Positions 44,668 to 54,026 are shown, counted from the first letter of the stretch. The stretch: DNA of 64,000 bases from Pseudomonadota bacterium (GCA_039193195.1 JBCCWS010000014.1:60184-124183), one strand, 5' to 3'. Made by a program: numbers and translations. The notes: generated from the letters alone by a model not told the origin.

Positions 44668-47247
44668 ATGAATAAGCGAATCTGTCTGAGCGCGGCTGTG
44701 CTAGCTGCCATTTCGGCGGGACCACAGGCGTCAGCAGAGATCGAGGAAGTGGTGGTGACCGCCACCAAGCGCGTCTCGACCACTCAAGATGTGGCGGTGG
44801 CGGTGCAAGCGCTCGGCGAAGAGGCGCTCAACCAGCTAGGCGTGGCGAACTTCGAGGACTATCTGATCCAGCTACCCGGGGTGACTGCCGGCGGCAGCGG
44901 CCCCGGCCAGAACACGATCTACATCCGCGGCCTCGCCTCCACCACGCCGAACCTGACCACTGCGGGCGTCGCGGGCCTGGCACCCAACGTCGCCTTCTAC
45001 CTGGACGACCAGCCGTTGGCACAACCGGGACGCAATCTCGACGTTTACGCGGCGGACATCGCGCGCGTGGAGGTGCTCTCCGGCCCCCAAGGCACCCTGT
45101 TCGGCGCCAGCTCCCAGGCCGGCACCGTGCGCCTGATCACCAACAAGCCCGACCCGACCGCCACCTACGGCAACGTTAGACTGGGCACGGGCTTTACCGT
45201 TGGCGGCGAGCCCAGCACCAACGTGGAGGCGATGCTGAACGTGCCGGTGACGGAGAAGTTCACCCTGCGCGGTGTCGCCTTCGTCGACAACCAGGGCGGC
45301 TACATCGATAACGTTGCCGGCACCCGCAACGTCTCCGAGAGCGCACGCTTCCGCCCGGCCGGCACCGTGCGTTCGAACGGCGTGCCCGTCTCCGCCAACC
45401 GCGAGGGCTTCCAGGCCGGCGCCGACCTCAGCGGTGTGACCTTCATCGATGCGGACAACGCGACGCGCGTGGAGGACAACTTCAATGAGACGACCTACGC
45501 GGGTGCTCGCATCGCCGGCCGCTTGGATCTGACCGACAACTGGAGCCTGCTCGTCAGCCACATGCAGCAGCAGCTCGACTCCGAAGGGGTGTTCTTCTCC
45601 GACCCGACCCTCGATGACGACTACGAGATCCAGCGCTACCAGGACGACACCCTAGAGGATGAGTTCGGTAACACGAGCTGGACCCTCGAAGGCCGCGTCG
45701 GCGAACTAGAGCTCCTCTACACAGGCGCCTTCACCGATCGCGACACGGACCAGGTGGTGGACTACGCCGACTACCTCTTCGTTGGCCAGTACCTGCCGTA
45801 CTACATCTGCGACGGCTCCGTGAGCTACCCGGGCGATGCGGCCCCCTCCGGCACCTGCCAGGCCCCAGACCTGTTCGTGACCTCCGCCACCAACACCAAG
45901 GTGATGACCCACGAGATCCGCCTGAACACGCCCGTCGACCGCCGCGTCCGCGCCACAGTCGGTGCCTTCTACAGCGATCTGGAACTCGAAGAGCGCAACG
46001 ACTTCACCTACCCGGGCGCGGTCGCCGCAGCCCCCTTCGGCGCCTTCGCCCCGAACTTCCCTTTCCCCACCGGCTTCACCTCCGACGCCGGCCCCTTCCC
46101 GGCGGGAGTGATCTTCCGCAACGATATCCAGCGTACGGACGAGCAGTACGGCGTGTTCGGCGAGCTGACCTTCGACATCTCCGATCAGTTCGCCCTCACC
46201 GTCGGCGCCCGCTGGTACGACATCGAGGTGGACTTCGAAGGCAGCGCCAACGCCTCCTTCTGCAACTCGGGCGCCGCCGAGGACATCAACGGCTTCGGCA
46301 CGGACATCTCCGACCTCTACAACGGCGACGGCCAGATCACCTTCCGCGGCAGCTGCAACCCGGACAACCAGATCACCTACACGCTCGACAACATCGATGG
46401 GAATACGCCGGCCCAGGTGATCGCGGCGCTGAACAACGCACCGGACGCGGCCACCACCGACGGCGTCATCGGCAAGGTCACCCTGTCCTGGACACCGAAC
46501 GACAATCTGTTGTTCTACGGCACCTGGTCCGAAGGCTTCCGCCCGGGCTTGCTCAACCGCCCGGGGGGCGCGGCCGGCCCGAACGGCTTCACCGTGCCCT
46601 TCGCCCTCGACACGGACGATGTGGTCAACACGGAGATCGGCTGGAAGCTCGACCTCCTCGACCGCTCCCTGCGCTTCAACGGCAGCGCGTTCCTAGTCGA
46701 CATCGAGAACCTACAAACCACCATCTTCGATCCGAGCATTACCAACCTGTTCTTCTCCGACAACGCGGCAGACGCGGAGATCTTCGGCATCGAAGGGGAC
46801 TTCATCTGGGCGCCGCCTGGGGCGGATGGGCTGACCATCAGCGGCGGCTTCTCTTTCCTAGACACGGAGATCACCGAGGTCCTCACGCCGACCAATGACG
46901 TGCGCGAGGGCGACGAGCTGGCCTTCGCCCCGGAGTTCCAGGCCACCCTGCGCGCCCGCTACGAATGGCAGACCAACAACGGCTGGACGGCGCACATCAT
47001 GCCCAACATGTCCTACTCCAGCGAGGCCTTCAGCGACATCATCACAATCAACCGCGACGAGATGGACAGCTGGGTGCTATTCGGCATCACGGCCGGCGTC
47101 ACCACCGATCGCTGGGGGGCTGAGCTCTACGTTGACAACCTCTTCAACGAGCAGGCCGAACTAGCGCGCAACTTTATCAACGACCGGGAACGCATCACCT
47201 ACGCACGCCCCCTCACCGGCGGCGTGCGCGTCAGCTTCGGCTTCTAG
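44668..47247 (+). CDS. TonB-dependent outer-membrane receptor
   Basis: The ATG of MNKRICLSAAVLAAISAGPQ is preceded by GAGG eight bases upstream, giving 859 residues with a signal peptide ending near ASA (residue 23). The TonB box region is IEEVVVTATKR, followed by the plug (LIQLPGVTAGG, NTIYIRGLAS, VEVLSGPQGTLFGASSQAGT) and a 22-strand barrel ending GGVRVSFGF. It imports a large substrate through the outer membrane with TonB energy. The next gene is a TPR-sulfotransferase 21 bases on, a pairing seen repeatedly in gammaproteobacteria. The substrate cannot be inferred, though a sulfated or sulfatable molecule is conceivable. Confidence 0.93.
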   Translation: MNKRICLSAAVLAAISAGPQASAEIEEVVVTATKRVSTTQDVAVAVQALGEEALNQLGVANFEDYLIQLPGVTAGGSGPGQNTIYIRGLASTTPNLTTAGVAGLAPNVAFYLDDQPLAQPGRNLDVYAADIARVEVLSGPQGTLFGASSQAGTVRLITNKPDPTATYGNVRLGTGFTVGGEPSTNVEAMLNVPVTEKFTLRGVAFVDNQGGYIDNVAGTRNVSESARFRPAGTVRSNGVPVSANREGFQAGADLSGVTFIDADNATRVEDNFNETTYAGARIAGRLDLTDNWSLLVSHMQQQLDSEGVFFSDPTLDDDYEIQRYQDDTLEDEFGNTSWTLEGRVGELELLYTGAFTDRDTDQVVDYADYLFVGQYLPYYICDGSVSYPGDAAPSGTCQAPDLFVTSATNTKVMTHEIRLNTPVDRRVRATVGAFYSDLELEERNDFTYPGAVAAAPFGAFAPNFPFPTGFTSDAGPFPAGVIFRNDIQRTDEQYGVFGELTFDISDQFALTVGARWYDIEVDFEGSANASFCNSGAAEDINGFGTDISDLYNGDGQITFRGSCNPDNQITYTLDNIDGNTPAQVIAALNNAPDAATTDGVIGKVTLSWTPNDNLLFYGTWSEGFRPGLLNRPGGAAGPNGFTVPFALDTDDVVNTEIGWKLDLLDRSLRFNGSAFLVDIENLQTTIFDPSITNLFFSDNAADAEIFGIEGDFIWAPPGADGLTISGGFSFLDTEITEVLTPTNDVREGDELAFAPEFQATLRARYEWQTNNGWTAHIMPNMSYSSEAFSDIITINRDEMDSWVLFGITAGVTTDRWGAELYVDNLFNEQAELARNFINDRERITYARPLTGGVRVSFGF

Positions 47248-47268
47248 CAAGCCTCCTGAGCGCACGCC

Positions 47269-49260
47269 GTGGCGAACGCTGAGCCGTCGCTAACGGCACA
47301 GGTGCAAGCGCTGATGCGGTCCGGCCAACTCGGGCCCGCACGCAGCGCCCTCGAGGAGAGGCTCAGCGACGCAGACCGCGACGTCGAGGCGCTCTACCTA
47401 CTCGCGGTGGTACAGCGCTACCAGGGTGAGCACGAGGCTGCCCACGAGACGCTGGCAGGCCTGTTCGAGATTGAACCGCAAAACGGCCGCGCCCATCAGG
47501 AGCGCGGCCACCTGATGAAAGCGATCGGTCGCCACGAAGCCGCGATCGACTCCTACGCTGCTGCCTGTCGCCACAATCCAGCGCTCCTCGCCAGCTGGCG
47601 CGCCCTCGAGGGGCTTCTGCTCGCCACTCAGCAGTCCGATCGTGCCCGAAAGGTGGCGGCGCAACGGCGGCAGCTCGAGCAGCTACCAAAGCCTCTGTTG
47701 GCCGTTCACGAGCTCATCGCCCAGGGTCGCTTACTGCAAGCCGAAGAGCGCTGCCGCTCGTTTCTGCGCCGCGCCCCGCGCCACGTTGAGGGGATGCGCC
47801 TGCTCGCACAGATCGCCATGCAGCTGGGTGTACTCGACGACGCGGAGTTCCTCCTGGAAAGCGCCGTGGCCTTGCGCCCAGACCACATCCCGGCCCAGAT
47901 CGACTACATCACTGCCCTGCGCAAGCGCCAGCAATTCCAGAAGGCCCAAACCCAGGCGCGAGCCCTCCTAGAACGCGATCCGCAGAACGTGCAGTTCCAG
48001 TCCATCTTCGCGGTGGAGTCCATGCAGCGTGGTGACTACGAAACGGCCTTGGCGCAGTTCGAGCGAATCCTCGCCCAACTGCCTGATGATCCGGTCACCC
48101 TTACCTCCAAGGGCCACGCCCTGAAGACCTGCGGGCGCTACGACGACGCGGTGAGTGCCTACGGACGCGCCCTGGATGCACAGCCACGCCACGGCGAGGC
48201 GTGGTACTCCCTCGCCAATCTGAAGACCTATCGATTCACATCGGCCCAACTTGCCCAGATGGAGGCTCAGCTAGCTGCGCGCGACCTTCCTCACCAGGAT
48301 CGGGTCTACCTGTGCTTCGCCATGGGCAAGGCGCAGGAGGACAGGAACGCCTACGAGGCCAGCTTCGCCCACTACGCCGAGGGCAATGAGATCAAGCGTC
48401 GCCAGAGTCGCTACGACGCGCAACGCATGCACGCCGAGCTCATGGCCCAGCAAAGGGTATGCACACCGGCGTTCTTCGAGGCCCGTGCGCACCACGGTCA
48501 TCCCGCAGCAGACCCGATCTTCGTGGTGGGTCTGCCGCGCGCCGGCTCCACCCTTCTAGAGCAGATCCTCTCATCCCATAGCCAGGTGGACGGCACCCTG
48601 GAGCTCCCGAACGTCCTGACACTCTCCCAGCAGTTGCGCCGCCGGCCCCGTCCCGAGGGCGCAGGCGACGAATCGGCCGTCGCCGGCGCCTACCCCGCGA
48701 TCCTCACCGACCTGAGTGCGCACGACTGTGCACGCTTCGGCGAGCAGTACATCGAACAGACGCAGATCCATCGGCACGGCGCCCCGCGGTTCGTCGATAA
48801 GATGCCGAACAACTTCCGCCACATCGGCCTGATCCATCTGATGCTGCCAAACGCCAAGATCATCGATGCGCGGCGCGAGGCGATGGCCTGCTGCTTCAGC
48901 GCCTTCAAGCAGCTGTTCGCCGAAGGACAGGAGTTCTCCTACTCCCTGCGCGACGTCGCCCGCTACTACGCCGACTACGAGCGCCTGATGGAGCACTGGG
49001 ATAAGGCGCTGCCCGGCAGGGTGCTACGCGTACGCCACGAGGAGGTGGTGCAAGATCTCGAGGGGCAGGTGCGCCGCCTTCTGGATTTTTGCGAGCTGCC
49101 CTTCGAGGCCCAGTGCCTACGGTACTGGGAGACTGCCCGCGCGGTCCGAACGCCCAGCTCCGAGCAGGTGCGTCGGCCGATCGATAGGCAGAGCACCGAG
49201 CAGTGGCGCGCCTTCGCTCCTTGGCTCGGGCCCTTACGCGAAGCACTCGACCAACCCTAA
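47269..49260 (+). CDS. TPR-repeat sulfotransferase
   Basis: This 663-residue protein begins at GTG. Residues about 5-360 are TPR repeats (for example DDPVTLTSKGHALKTCGRYD and DAVSAYGRALDAQPRHGEAW). From about residue 415 there is a PAPS-dependent sulfotransferase domain with the 5'-phosphosulfate loop DPIFVVGLPRAGSTLLEQIL, then FVDKMPNNFRHIGLIHLMLP and ARREAMACCFSAFKQLF. It transfers sulfate to an unknown acceptor, likely in the cytoplasm because no signal is present. It follows the TonB receptor by 21 bases and is probably co-transcribed, which is a recurring genome pairing. Why an importer and a sulfotransferase should pair is unresolved. Confidence 0.92.
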   Translation: MANAEPSLTAQVQALMRSGQLGPARSALEERLSDADRDVEALYLLAVVQRYQGEHEAAHETLAGLFEIEPQNGRAHQERGHLMKAIGRHEAAIDSYAAACRHNPALLASWRALEGLLLATQQSDRARKVAAQRRQLEQLPKPLLAVHELIAQGRLLQAEERCRSFLRRAPRHVEGMRLLAQIAMQLGVLDDAEFLLESAVALRPDHIPAQIDYITALRKRQQFQKAQTQARALLERDPQNVQFQSIFAVESMQRGDYETALAQFERILAQLPDDPVTLTSKGHALKTCGRYDDAVSAYGRALDAQPRHGEAWYSLANLKTYRFTSAQLAQMEAQLAARDLPHQDRVYLCFAMGKAQEDRNAYEASFAHYAEGNEIKRRQSRYDAQRMHAELMAQQRVCTPAFFEARAHHGHPAADPIFVVGLPRAGSTLLEQILSSHSQVDGTLELPNVLTLSQQLRRRPRPEGAGDESAVAGAYPAILTDLSAHDCARFGEQYIEQTQIHRHGAPRFVDKMPNNFRHIGLIHLMLPNAKIIDARREAMACCFSAFKQLFAEGQEFSYSLRDVARYYADYERLMEHWDKALPGRVLRVRHEEVVQDLEGQVRRLLDFCELPFEAQCLRYWETARAVRTPSSEQVRRPIDRQSTEQWRAFAPWLGPLREALDQP

Positions 49261-49417
49261 TGCACAAGTCGCGCTGGATCCGCTGGGCGCACCGGCGGTC
49301 GCGATGCGTCTGGCGCGCCGTCCCCCCTTCGGCTGAAATGGCGCTAGCCTGAATCGGATACTGGCTCGGGATCGACCAGCATGCGCTACGGCCCCGCGTC
49401 ACGGACTAGGAGCTGAC

Positions 49418-50584
49418 ATGACCTCGCGCCAATTGATGAGCATCCTGTGCACGGCCGCGCTCGCCTTGGGCCTTAACCCCGGCCTTCGCGCCGCGCCGTG
49501 CCCCGCGGACTGGACGCCAGCGTTCTCGGTAGACCCCGTAAGCTATCCCTTCACGCACCAGTGCATCACCCTGAGCGAGGGCACGGTTCACTACTTCGAC
49601 GAGCAAGCGACTGACGACTCGCTCGCCACGGTGCTGATGCTCCACGGCAACCCAACCTGGTCGTACCTCTACCGCGACATCGCCCAGGGCCTGCACGATG
49701 CGGGCTACCGTGTGGTCGCGCCGGACCTGTACGGTTTCGGCCTCTCGGACAAGCCGCCGCTAGCTGACTTTGCCTACCGCCCGCGCGATCATGCGGGAGT
49801 TGTTGCCGCCTTCGTAACGGCACTCGATCTGCGCGAGGTGATCCTCGTAGTGCAAGACTGGGGCGCCCCTGTAGGCATCAGCGCTGCGGCCGGCGCACCG
49901 GACCGCTACGGCGCCTTTCTGATCATGAACACTTTCCTTCAACCGATGAGTTTCGTTAACCCAGGGGTCAGCCACCTGGGAGTGGACTTCTCTGCGGACA
50001 ACATCGTGAATCAGGAGGACTGGAGGAGCAGCGGTCGCATGCCTCGCGATGTCGGCATCAGCCTGGGATCATTGTACGGCGAGGTGGGAAGCGAGGAGTT
50101 TATGGCCGTGCGAGATGCGTACTGGGGACCGTTTCTCGACCCCGATACCGAGCTCCCCCTTAGCCCAGAGATCGTGGCACCAACCAATGTCTTCGCCCAG
50201 AACCTCCTTCTGAGCGCCCCGCTGCTGGCACGCAGTCGTGCCGCGCTGCGCAACCAGTTCAGCGACCGCCCCATGTATCTTCTGTGGGGTCACGACGATC
50301 GCATGTGGGGTGCCTTGCGCTGCGACGTCGACGCCGACCCTGCATGCCCGCTTGAAAGCACGTGCCGCTTCCGCGACGGCGCTCGCTACTGCATCGACAG
50401 CAACGATGCGTTCATCTACCCCCAAGTAGATAACGTGCGCGAGGCATGGGACGGGGGCAACATCGTCGGTGAGATCATCAGCCGGGAGGGCATCCACTTC
50501 GTGCAAGAAGTGGAGCAGGAAGCGATCATCGAAGCCGTGCAACAGCTTCAGTCAGCCATGACCCGGGACCAACCTGACCACTAG
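49418..50584 (+). CDS. Secreted haloalkane-dehalogenase-like alpha/beta hydrolase
   Basis: This 388-residue protein has a signal peptide (about 1-26, RAA). The hydrolase core carries MLHGNPTWSYLYRDI (oxyanion region), DLYGFGLSDKP and the nucleophile motif VVQDWGAPVGIS with Asp147 followed by the Trp used for halide binding. LLWGHDDRMWG supplies a candidate acid and GIHFVQEVEQEAI contains the His. These match haloalkane dehalogenases, which are usually cytoplasmic and about 300 residues. Two extras are unusual: the signal peptide and an inserted cysteine-rich loop between the acid and the His (CDVDADPACPLESTC then CIDSND). It could be a dehalogenase or a related hydrolase. Confidence 0.85.
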   Translation: MTSRQLMSILCTAALALGLNPGLRAAPCPADWTPAFSVDPVSYPFTHQCITLSEGTVHYFDEQATDDSLATVLMLHGNPTWSYLYRDIAQGLHDAGYRVVAPDLYGFGLSDKPPLADFAYRPRDHAGVVAAFVTALDLREVILVVQDWGAPVGISAAAGAPDRYGAFLIMNTFLQPMSFVNPGVSHLGVDFSADNIVNQEDWRSSGRMPRDVGISLGSLYGEVGSEEFMAVRDAYWGPFLDPDTELPLSPEIVAPTNVFAQNLLLSAPLLARSRAALRNQFSDRPMYLLWGHDDRMWGALRCDVDADPACPLESTCRFRDGARYCIDSNDAFIYPQVDNVREAWDGGNIVGEIISREGIHFVQEVEQEAIIEAVQQLQSAMTRDQPDH

Positions 50585-50638
50585 CGAGCGCGCGTCGCCT
50601 ACAGGCAAATCACCTGTCCACTTAAGCTAATAGATTCA

Positions 50639-51154
50639 CTAGTGCGCGTGCAGAGGATGAAAACGCACGAGCTGTCCCCGAGCACCACTAGGCGGCACGC
50701 TCCCCGCGAGCACCCGCGCCAGAAAGCGCTCCGCACAGTGGATGCGCTGGTCGGTCATCTGGTGCAAGGAGAGCACGAACGCGAGGTGGGGGAAGTCTGC
50801 GGAAAGGGCCATCTGGGCCACCCACTTCCCATCATCCGGCGCTTCCAAGCGCAAACTGCTGGTGAGCGAAGGCGCGCGATCCACGGACTCACCCTCGGCC
50901 CCCGAAAAGGACGCGGGCACGCCGTAGTGCAAAAGGAGCTCGGCTCGGTGCGGACCCTCGACGCCATCGACCTCGATCGCGAGCCGTAGGCGGTCCTCAT
51001 CGAGGCGATCGTAGCGAACATCGGCCACGAAGCCATCACCCGGAAACCCGGCCGTGCTGACAGCACAGGCCTCTTCAGCACTCGCCGGCCCGTAGCAGAG
51101 GCTAGCGCTCAGCAGCGCGAACGGCATCAGCGCGTGCAACGGTGAATATCGCAC
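50639..51154 (-). CDS. Small secreted protein of unknown function
   Basis: This 171-residue protein starts at a GTG with GGAGAAG about eight bases before it, and has a signal peptide ending near ASA (residue 26). The mature part is beta-rich with two cysteines (EACAVSTAGF and QRIHCAERFLARVLAG) and hydrophobic strands (HRAELLLHYGV, AQMALSADFPHLAFVLSLH). No family is recognised. It lies about 240 bases after the HiPIP gene on the same strand and ends 54 bases from the hydrolase stop, in convergent orientation. Function unknown. Confidence 0.75.
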   Translation of the reverse strand: MRYSPLHALMPFALLSASLCYGPASAEEACAVSTAGFPGDGFVADVRYDRLDEDRLRLAIEVDGVEGPHRAELLLHYGVPASFSGAEGESVDRAPSLTSSLRLEAPDDGKWVAQMALSADFPHLAFVLSLHQMTDQRIHCAERFLARVLAGSVPPSGARGQLVRFHPLHAH

Positions 51155-51394
51155 GGGGTCTTCTCCTCACCTGCGGTCCTTGCCGGTACGGCGCCGGGTG
51201 GTCGAATCCTGTTCGTCACCCGTGGCGCTGCCCTATGATGGACGCGCTGCCCCCAGGGTTCACGCCGTCGCACTGTGGCTTTGAGGAGAAAGCGGCACTT
51301 CCTTAGCGGCAGGCGCCACAGTGATGCGCAGCAAACGGGCTGAGCGCTAGGACACCACGCCGACACGCCGTACCCCCTCGCCCGCACGGCCCGC

Positions 51395-52072
51395 CTAGGC
51401 CTTGGCCGCGTAGGCGCTGCACCACCCCGTCGACTTCACGCGCCCCCCTGCGAAGATCGGACAGGCGCCCCACGGATCGCTGCCACCCTGGCGGAGCTAG
51501 CAGTTCGTACACTGCTGGCCGACGGCGGAACGCGGCTAAGCGCCCGCATCAACCGTGGTGGCGTCGTGCTTGTAGCCGAGGCTCCTCGCCTGGGGGCTGT
51601 TCTCGTCCACCTTGTTATGGTCAACCATGTCGCCGACCGCATCCTTCGCGTCTTCAACACGCTCTCCAGCAGCGTCCATGGCGTCGTTCAGGGCACCTTC
51701 GGCCTTGTCTATCACCGATTGAGCCTCGTCTGCCACCGTGTCGACAGCGTCCGCAGCGGCATCCATCGCATCGTCAGCCACGTCCGCTGCCGTATCCATC
51801 GCACCGCTGGCAGTTTGCTCGATGGCGGCCGCCGCATCGCTGGCAGTCTGCTCCGCCGCTGTAGCCGCGTCGTTCGCCATCGTGGCAGCATCGTCAGCCG
51901 CCTGCTCAACTGCCCGCGCCGCGTCTGCGGCGACCTCGCTCGCGGCGCCACCACCAGCAGACTTGCTGCCCCCGCCGCACCCGATGAGGCCCAAAACCGA
52001 AAGCGCGGCCGCGCCGGTTCCGAGCAACTTGATGACTTCTCTACGATCCCGCTGTGCGTCTCGCTCGCTCAT
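51395..52072 (-). pseudogene. Lipid-anchored HiPIP gene interrupted by two in-frame TAG codons
   Basis: The frame from the ATG at 52072 is 225 codons and open except for TAG at codons 179 (51536-51538) and 192 (51497-51499). It starts with a twin-arginine-like RREVIKLLGTGAAAL and lipobox LIGC (Cys32), then an Ala-rich helical linker (about 33-147). A HiPIP domain follows: NKVDENSPQARSLGYKHDAT, VDAGA, TAG, PRSAVGQQCTNC, TAG, LRQGGSDPWGACPIFAGG, VKSTGWCSAYAAKA, ending TAG. The four [4Fe-4S] cysteines (188, 191, 204, 218; spacing C-x2-C-x12-C-x13-C) and the aromatics around them are intact. By comparison with the family the TAGs replace a Tyr/Phe and a Gln. Two nonsense mutations are the simplest reading; suppression is not excluded. 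Confidence 0.8.
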
Positions 52073-52242
52073 GTAGCTCTCCAGGGGTTGCGCCGTTGAT
52101 CCCCACAAACAACTGCGGAGTGCGATCATAGTGCCGCAAGGTGGAGAAGATCAGTAGCGTCGCTATTTTTCTCTGCGATTCCTATCACCTTTGAAACGCG
52201 ATAACTGTGCCACCTACCTCAAGAGCTTGGTAAAATGCGAAT

Positions 52243-52467
52243 GTGATTAAGATCGATTCGCAACTGCTTTCGGATGACGCCCTCCTAGGCGTGATCGACG
52301 ATTTCATCCTGCGCGAGGGTACGGACTACGGCGAGCACGAGCGAACGCTCGAGGCCAAGCGCGACCAAGTACGCGCACAGCTTGATGCGGGTACCGCAGA
52401 GATCTGGTTCGATCCTGATTCGCAAACCGTAACCCTGCGACGAGCGGACGATCCCCCGCCAACCTAG
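52243..52467 (+). CDS. yheU: YheU family (UPF0270) protein
   Basis: This 74-residue protein starts at GTG (weak ribosome site) and matches YheU along its length, with the diagnostic IDDFILREGTDYGEHERTLE followed by KRDQVRAQLDAGTAEIWFD. The family is gammaproteobacterial and of unknown function. A short AT-rich region with a possible promoter precedes it (52130-52242). Its stop is five bases from the stop of the convergent NTF2-like gene, so they may share a bidirectional end. Confidence 0.9.
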   Translation: MIKIDSQLLSDDALLGVIDDFILREGTDYGEHERTLEAKRDQVRAQLDAGTAEIWFDPDSQTVTLRRADDPPPT

Positions 52468-52472
52468 TGGGC

Positions 52473-52919
52473 CTAGGGCACCTGGGTGAAGTGGCCGTGG
52501 ATGCAGAGCCACTTGCCACGCTCACGCACGAAGATGCGAGTCGATTTGCCGCGGCTGGTAAACCGTTGATCGCCGATCACGCCCGCGTCAGTCCAGTAGT
52601 AGGTGATCCAAGCCGTATCGCCGCGCACGGTGACCTCGGGGTGGTGCATCTGCGTGTGCACCTGAGTAGCGCGCGAGGTCCAGTCCGCCATTGCACGCAA
52701 CTCGACTGCCTTACCCTCGGCCAGGTACAGGTCACCTTCGCCGAAGAGCGTGTAGTCCGGATGCACGTGCTGCGCGTAGGCGTCGACGTCACCGCGCTCC
52801 AGCGCGGCCCACATGGCCACCAGCGTAGCCTTGATGTCGTCCGCATCGTCTGCATACGAGGGAGCCGCAAACACCGCGCTCACCAACAGCATCCATCCTA
52901 CGCACAACCATGTCTTCAT
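52473..52919 (-). CDS. Secreted NTF2/SnoaL-like protein
   Basis: The ATG at 52919 has GGGGAG about eight bases upstream, giving 148 residues. A longer in-frame extension has no sense as protein and overlaps the divergent gene. A signal peptide ends near SYA (residue 22). The mature part has the DUF4440/SnoaL-like cone fold: DDIKATLVAMWAALERGDVD, AYAQHVHPDYTLFGEGDLY, then a beta sheet with TVRGDTAWITYYWTDAGVI and GKWLCIHGHFTQVP. Such proteins bind small ligands or act as isomerases. Nothing here specifies which. It is divergent from the deacetylase gene. Confidence 0.85.
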   Translation of the reverse strand: MKTWLCVGWMLLVSAVFAAPSYADDADDIKATLVAMWAALERGDVDAYAQHVHPDYTLFGEGDLYLAEGKAVELRAMADWTSRATQVHTQMHHPEVTVRGDTAWITYYWTDAGVIGDQRFTSRGKSTRIFVRERGKWLCIHGHFTQVP

Positions 52920-53072
52920 CTTCGGTCTCCCCTTTGAATGTGCTCTACGCCTCATCGGGCAGGTCCACCCGTGCGGCGCCAAGTCGATGTCATGGTACTT
53001 CGCGCCACTCGATGGCGGGCAATGGCGACCCGGCGCATACTCGATCCGCAGACCCGCCTCCTTGGAGCACCC

Positions 53073-54026
53073 ATGCCCCCTAGCCGCTCTCCCCTCACCC
53101 TCGCCCTGCTCATCTGCACCCTCGCCCAACTGCCCAATGCCGCACATGCCGACAAGCGAATCGCGTTGACCTTCGACGACGCCCCCCGCGCTGACGGGCT
53201 CGTGTTCTCGGGTGAAGAGCGGGCGAGTGTCCTAATCGATGCGTTGGCAAGCACGCAGACCGGCCCCGTTGCCTTCTTCGCCACCACCGCCGGCATCGAG
53301 CGCGAGCCGGACGGCCGCGAGCGCCTCGAACGCTACGCCACCGCCGGCCACCGCATCGCCAACCACACGCACTCCCATCCATGGGCTTACCGCACGGAGG
53401 TGACGAAGTATTTGGCCGACATCGACAAGGCCGAGCAGTACCTCCGCGATCTACCCAACTACCGCCCTTGGTTCCGATTCCCATACCTGGACGAGGGCCG
53501 CGAGCCCAAGCGTATCGCACAGATTGCCGAGGGCCTGCGCCAACGCCAGCTGACGAACGGCTACGTCACCGTAGACAACTACGATTGGTACCTCGACCAG
53601 GCCCTGCAAAACGCCCTCGCGGAGGGCCATCCAGTGGACTACGAGGCCTTCGGCCGCTTGTACGTCCGTATGCTGACCTACGCGGCCGAGTACTACGACG
53701 CTGTCGCCGTACAGATGCTCGGCGAGTCGCCCGTGCACGTGCTGTTGCTGCACGAGAACGACCTGGCCGCAATGTTCGTCGACGACCTGGTGCAGGCGCT
53801 ACGCGACGGCGGCTGGACAATCGTCAGCCCTGATGTCGCCTACGATGACCCGCTGCCCACGCCAAAGACCCGCTTCACCAGCCAGGGCCGTGTATTCGCT
53901 CTGGCTGCGGACGCCGGTCGCCCGCGCAACACGATGTGGACCTGGGCTATCGATGAGGCGATGCTGGATGTGATGCTGGCCCGCAGTGGCGCCTTGCCAT
54001 CTGCGAGGCCAGCTCAAGACCAGTAG
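53073..54026 (+). CDS. Polysaccharide deacetylase (NodB-like), secreted
   Basis: The ATG at 53073 has GGAG six bases upstream, giving 317 residues with a signal peptide ending near AHA (residue 26). The NodB motifs are TFDDAPRADG (metal Asp), ANHTHSHPWAY (metal His pair) and RFPYLDEG, followed by VLLLHENDLAAMFVDDLVQA. The first motif has Ala where TFDDGP has Gly. Family members remove acetyl groups from N-acetylglucosamine-type polymers in the cell wall or exopolysaccharide using a divalent metal. It lies about 100 bases before the propeller gene on the same strand. The substrate is unknown. Confidence 0.88.
   Translation: MPPSRSPLTLALLICTLAQLPNAAHADKRIALTFDDAPRADGLVFSGEERASVLIDALASTQTGPVAFFATTAGIEREPDGRERLERYATAGHRIANHTHSHPWAYRTEVTKYLADIDKAEQYLRDLPNYRPWFRFPYLDEGREPKRIAQIAEGLRQRQLTNGYVTVDNYDWYLDQALQNALAEGHPVDYEAFGRLYVRMLTYAAEYYDAVAVQMLGESPVHVLLLHENDLAAMFVDDLVQALRDGGWTIVSPDVAYDDPLPTPKTRFTSQGRVFALAADAGRPRNTMWTWAIDEAMLDVMLARSGALPSARPAQDQ

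Noticed and set aside
51395..52072. Genome-wide reassignment of TAG as a sense codon.
   Set aside because: TAG ends many intact genes here (for example at 7132-7134, 24384-24386 and 52465-52467), so only local suppression or mutation could explain the HiPIP TAGs.
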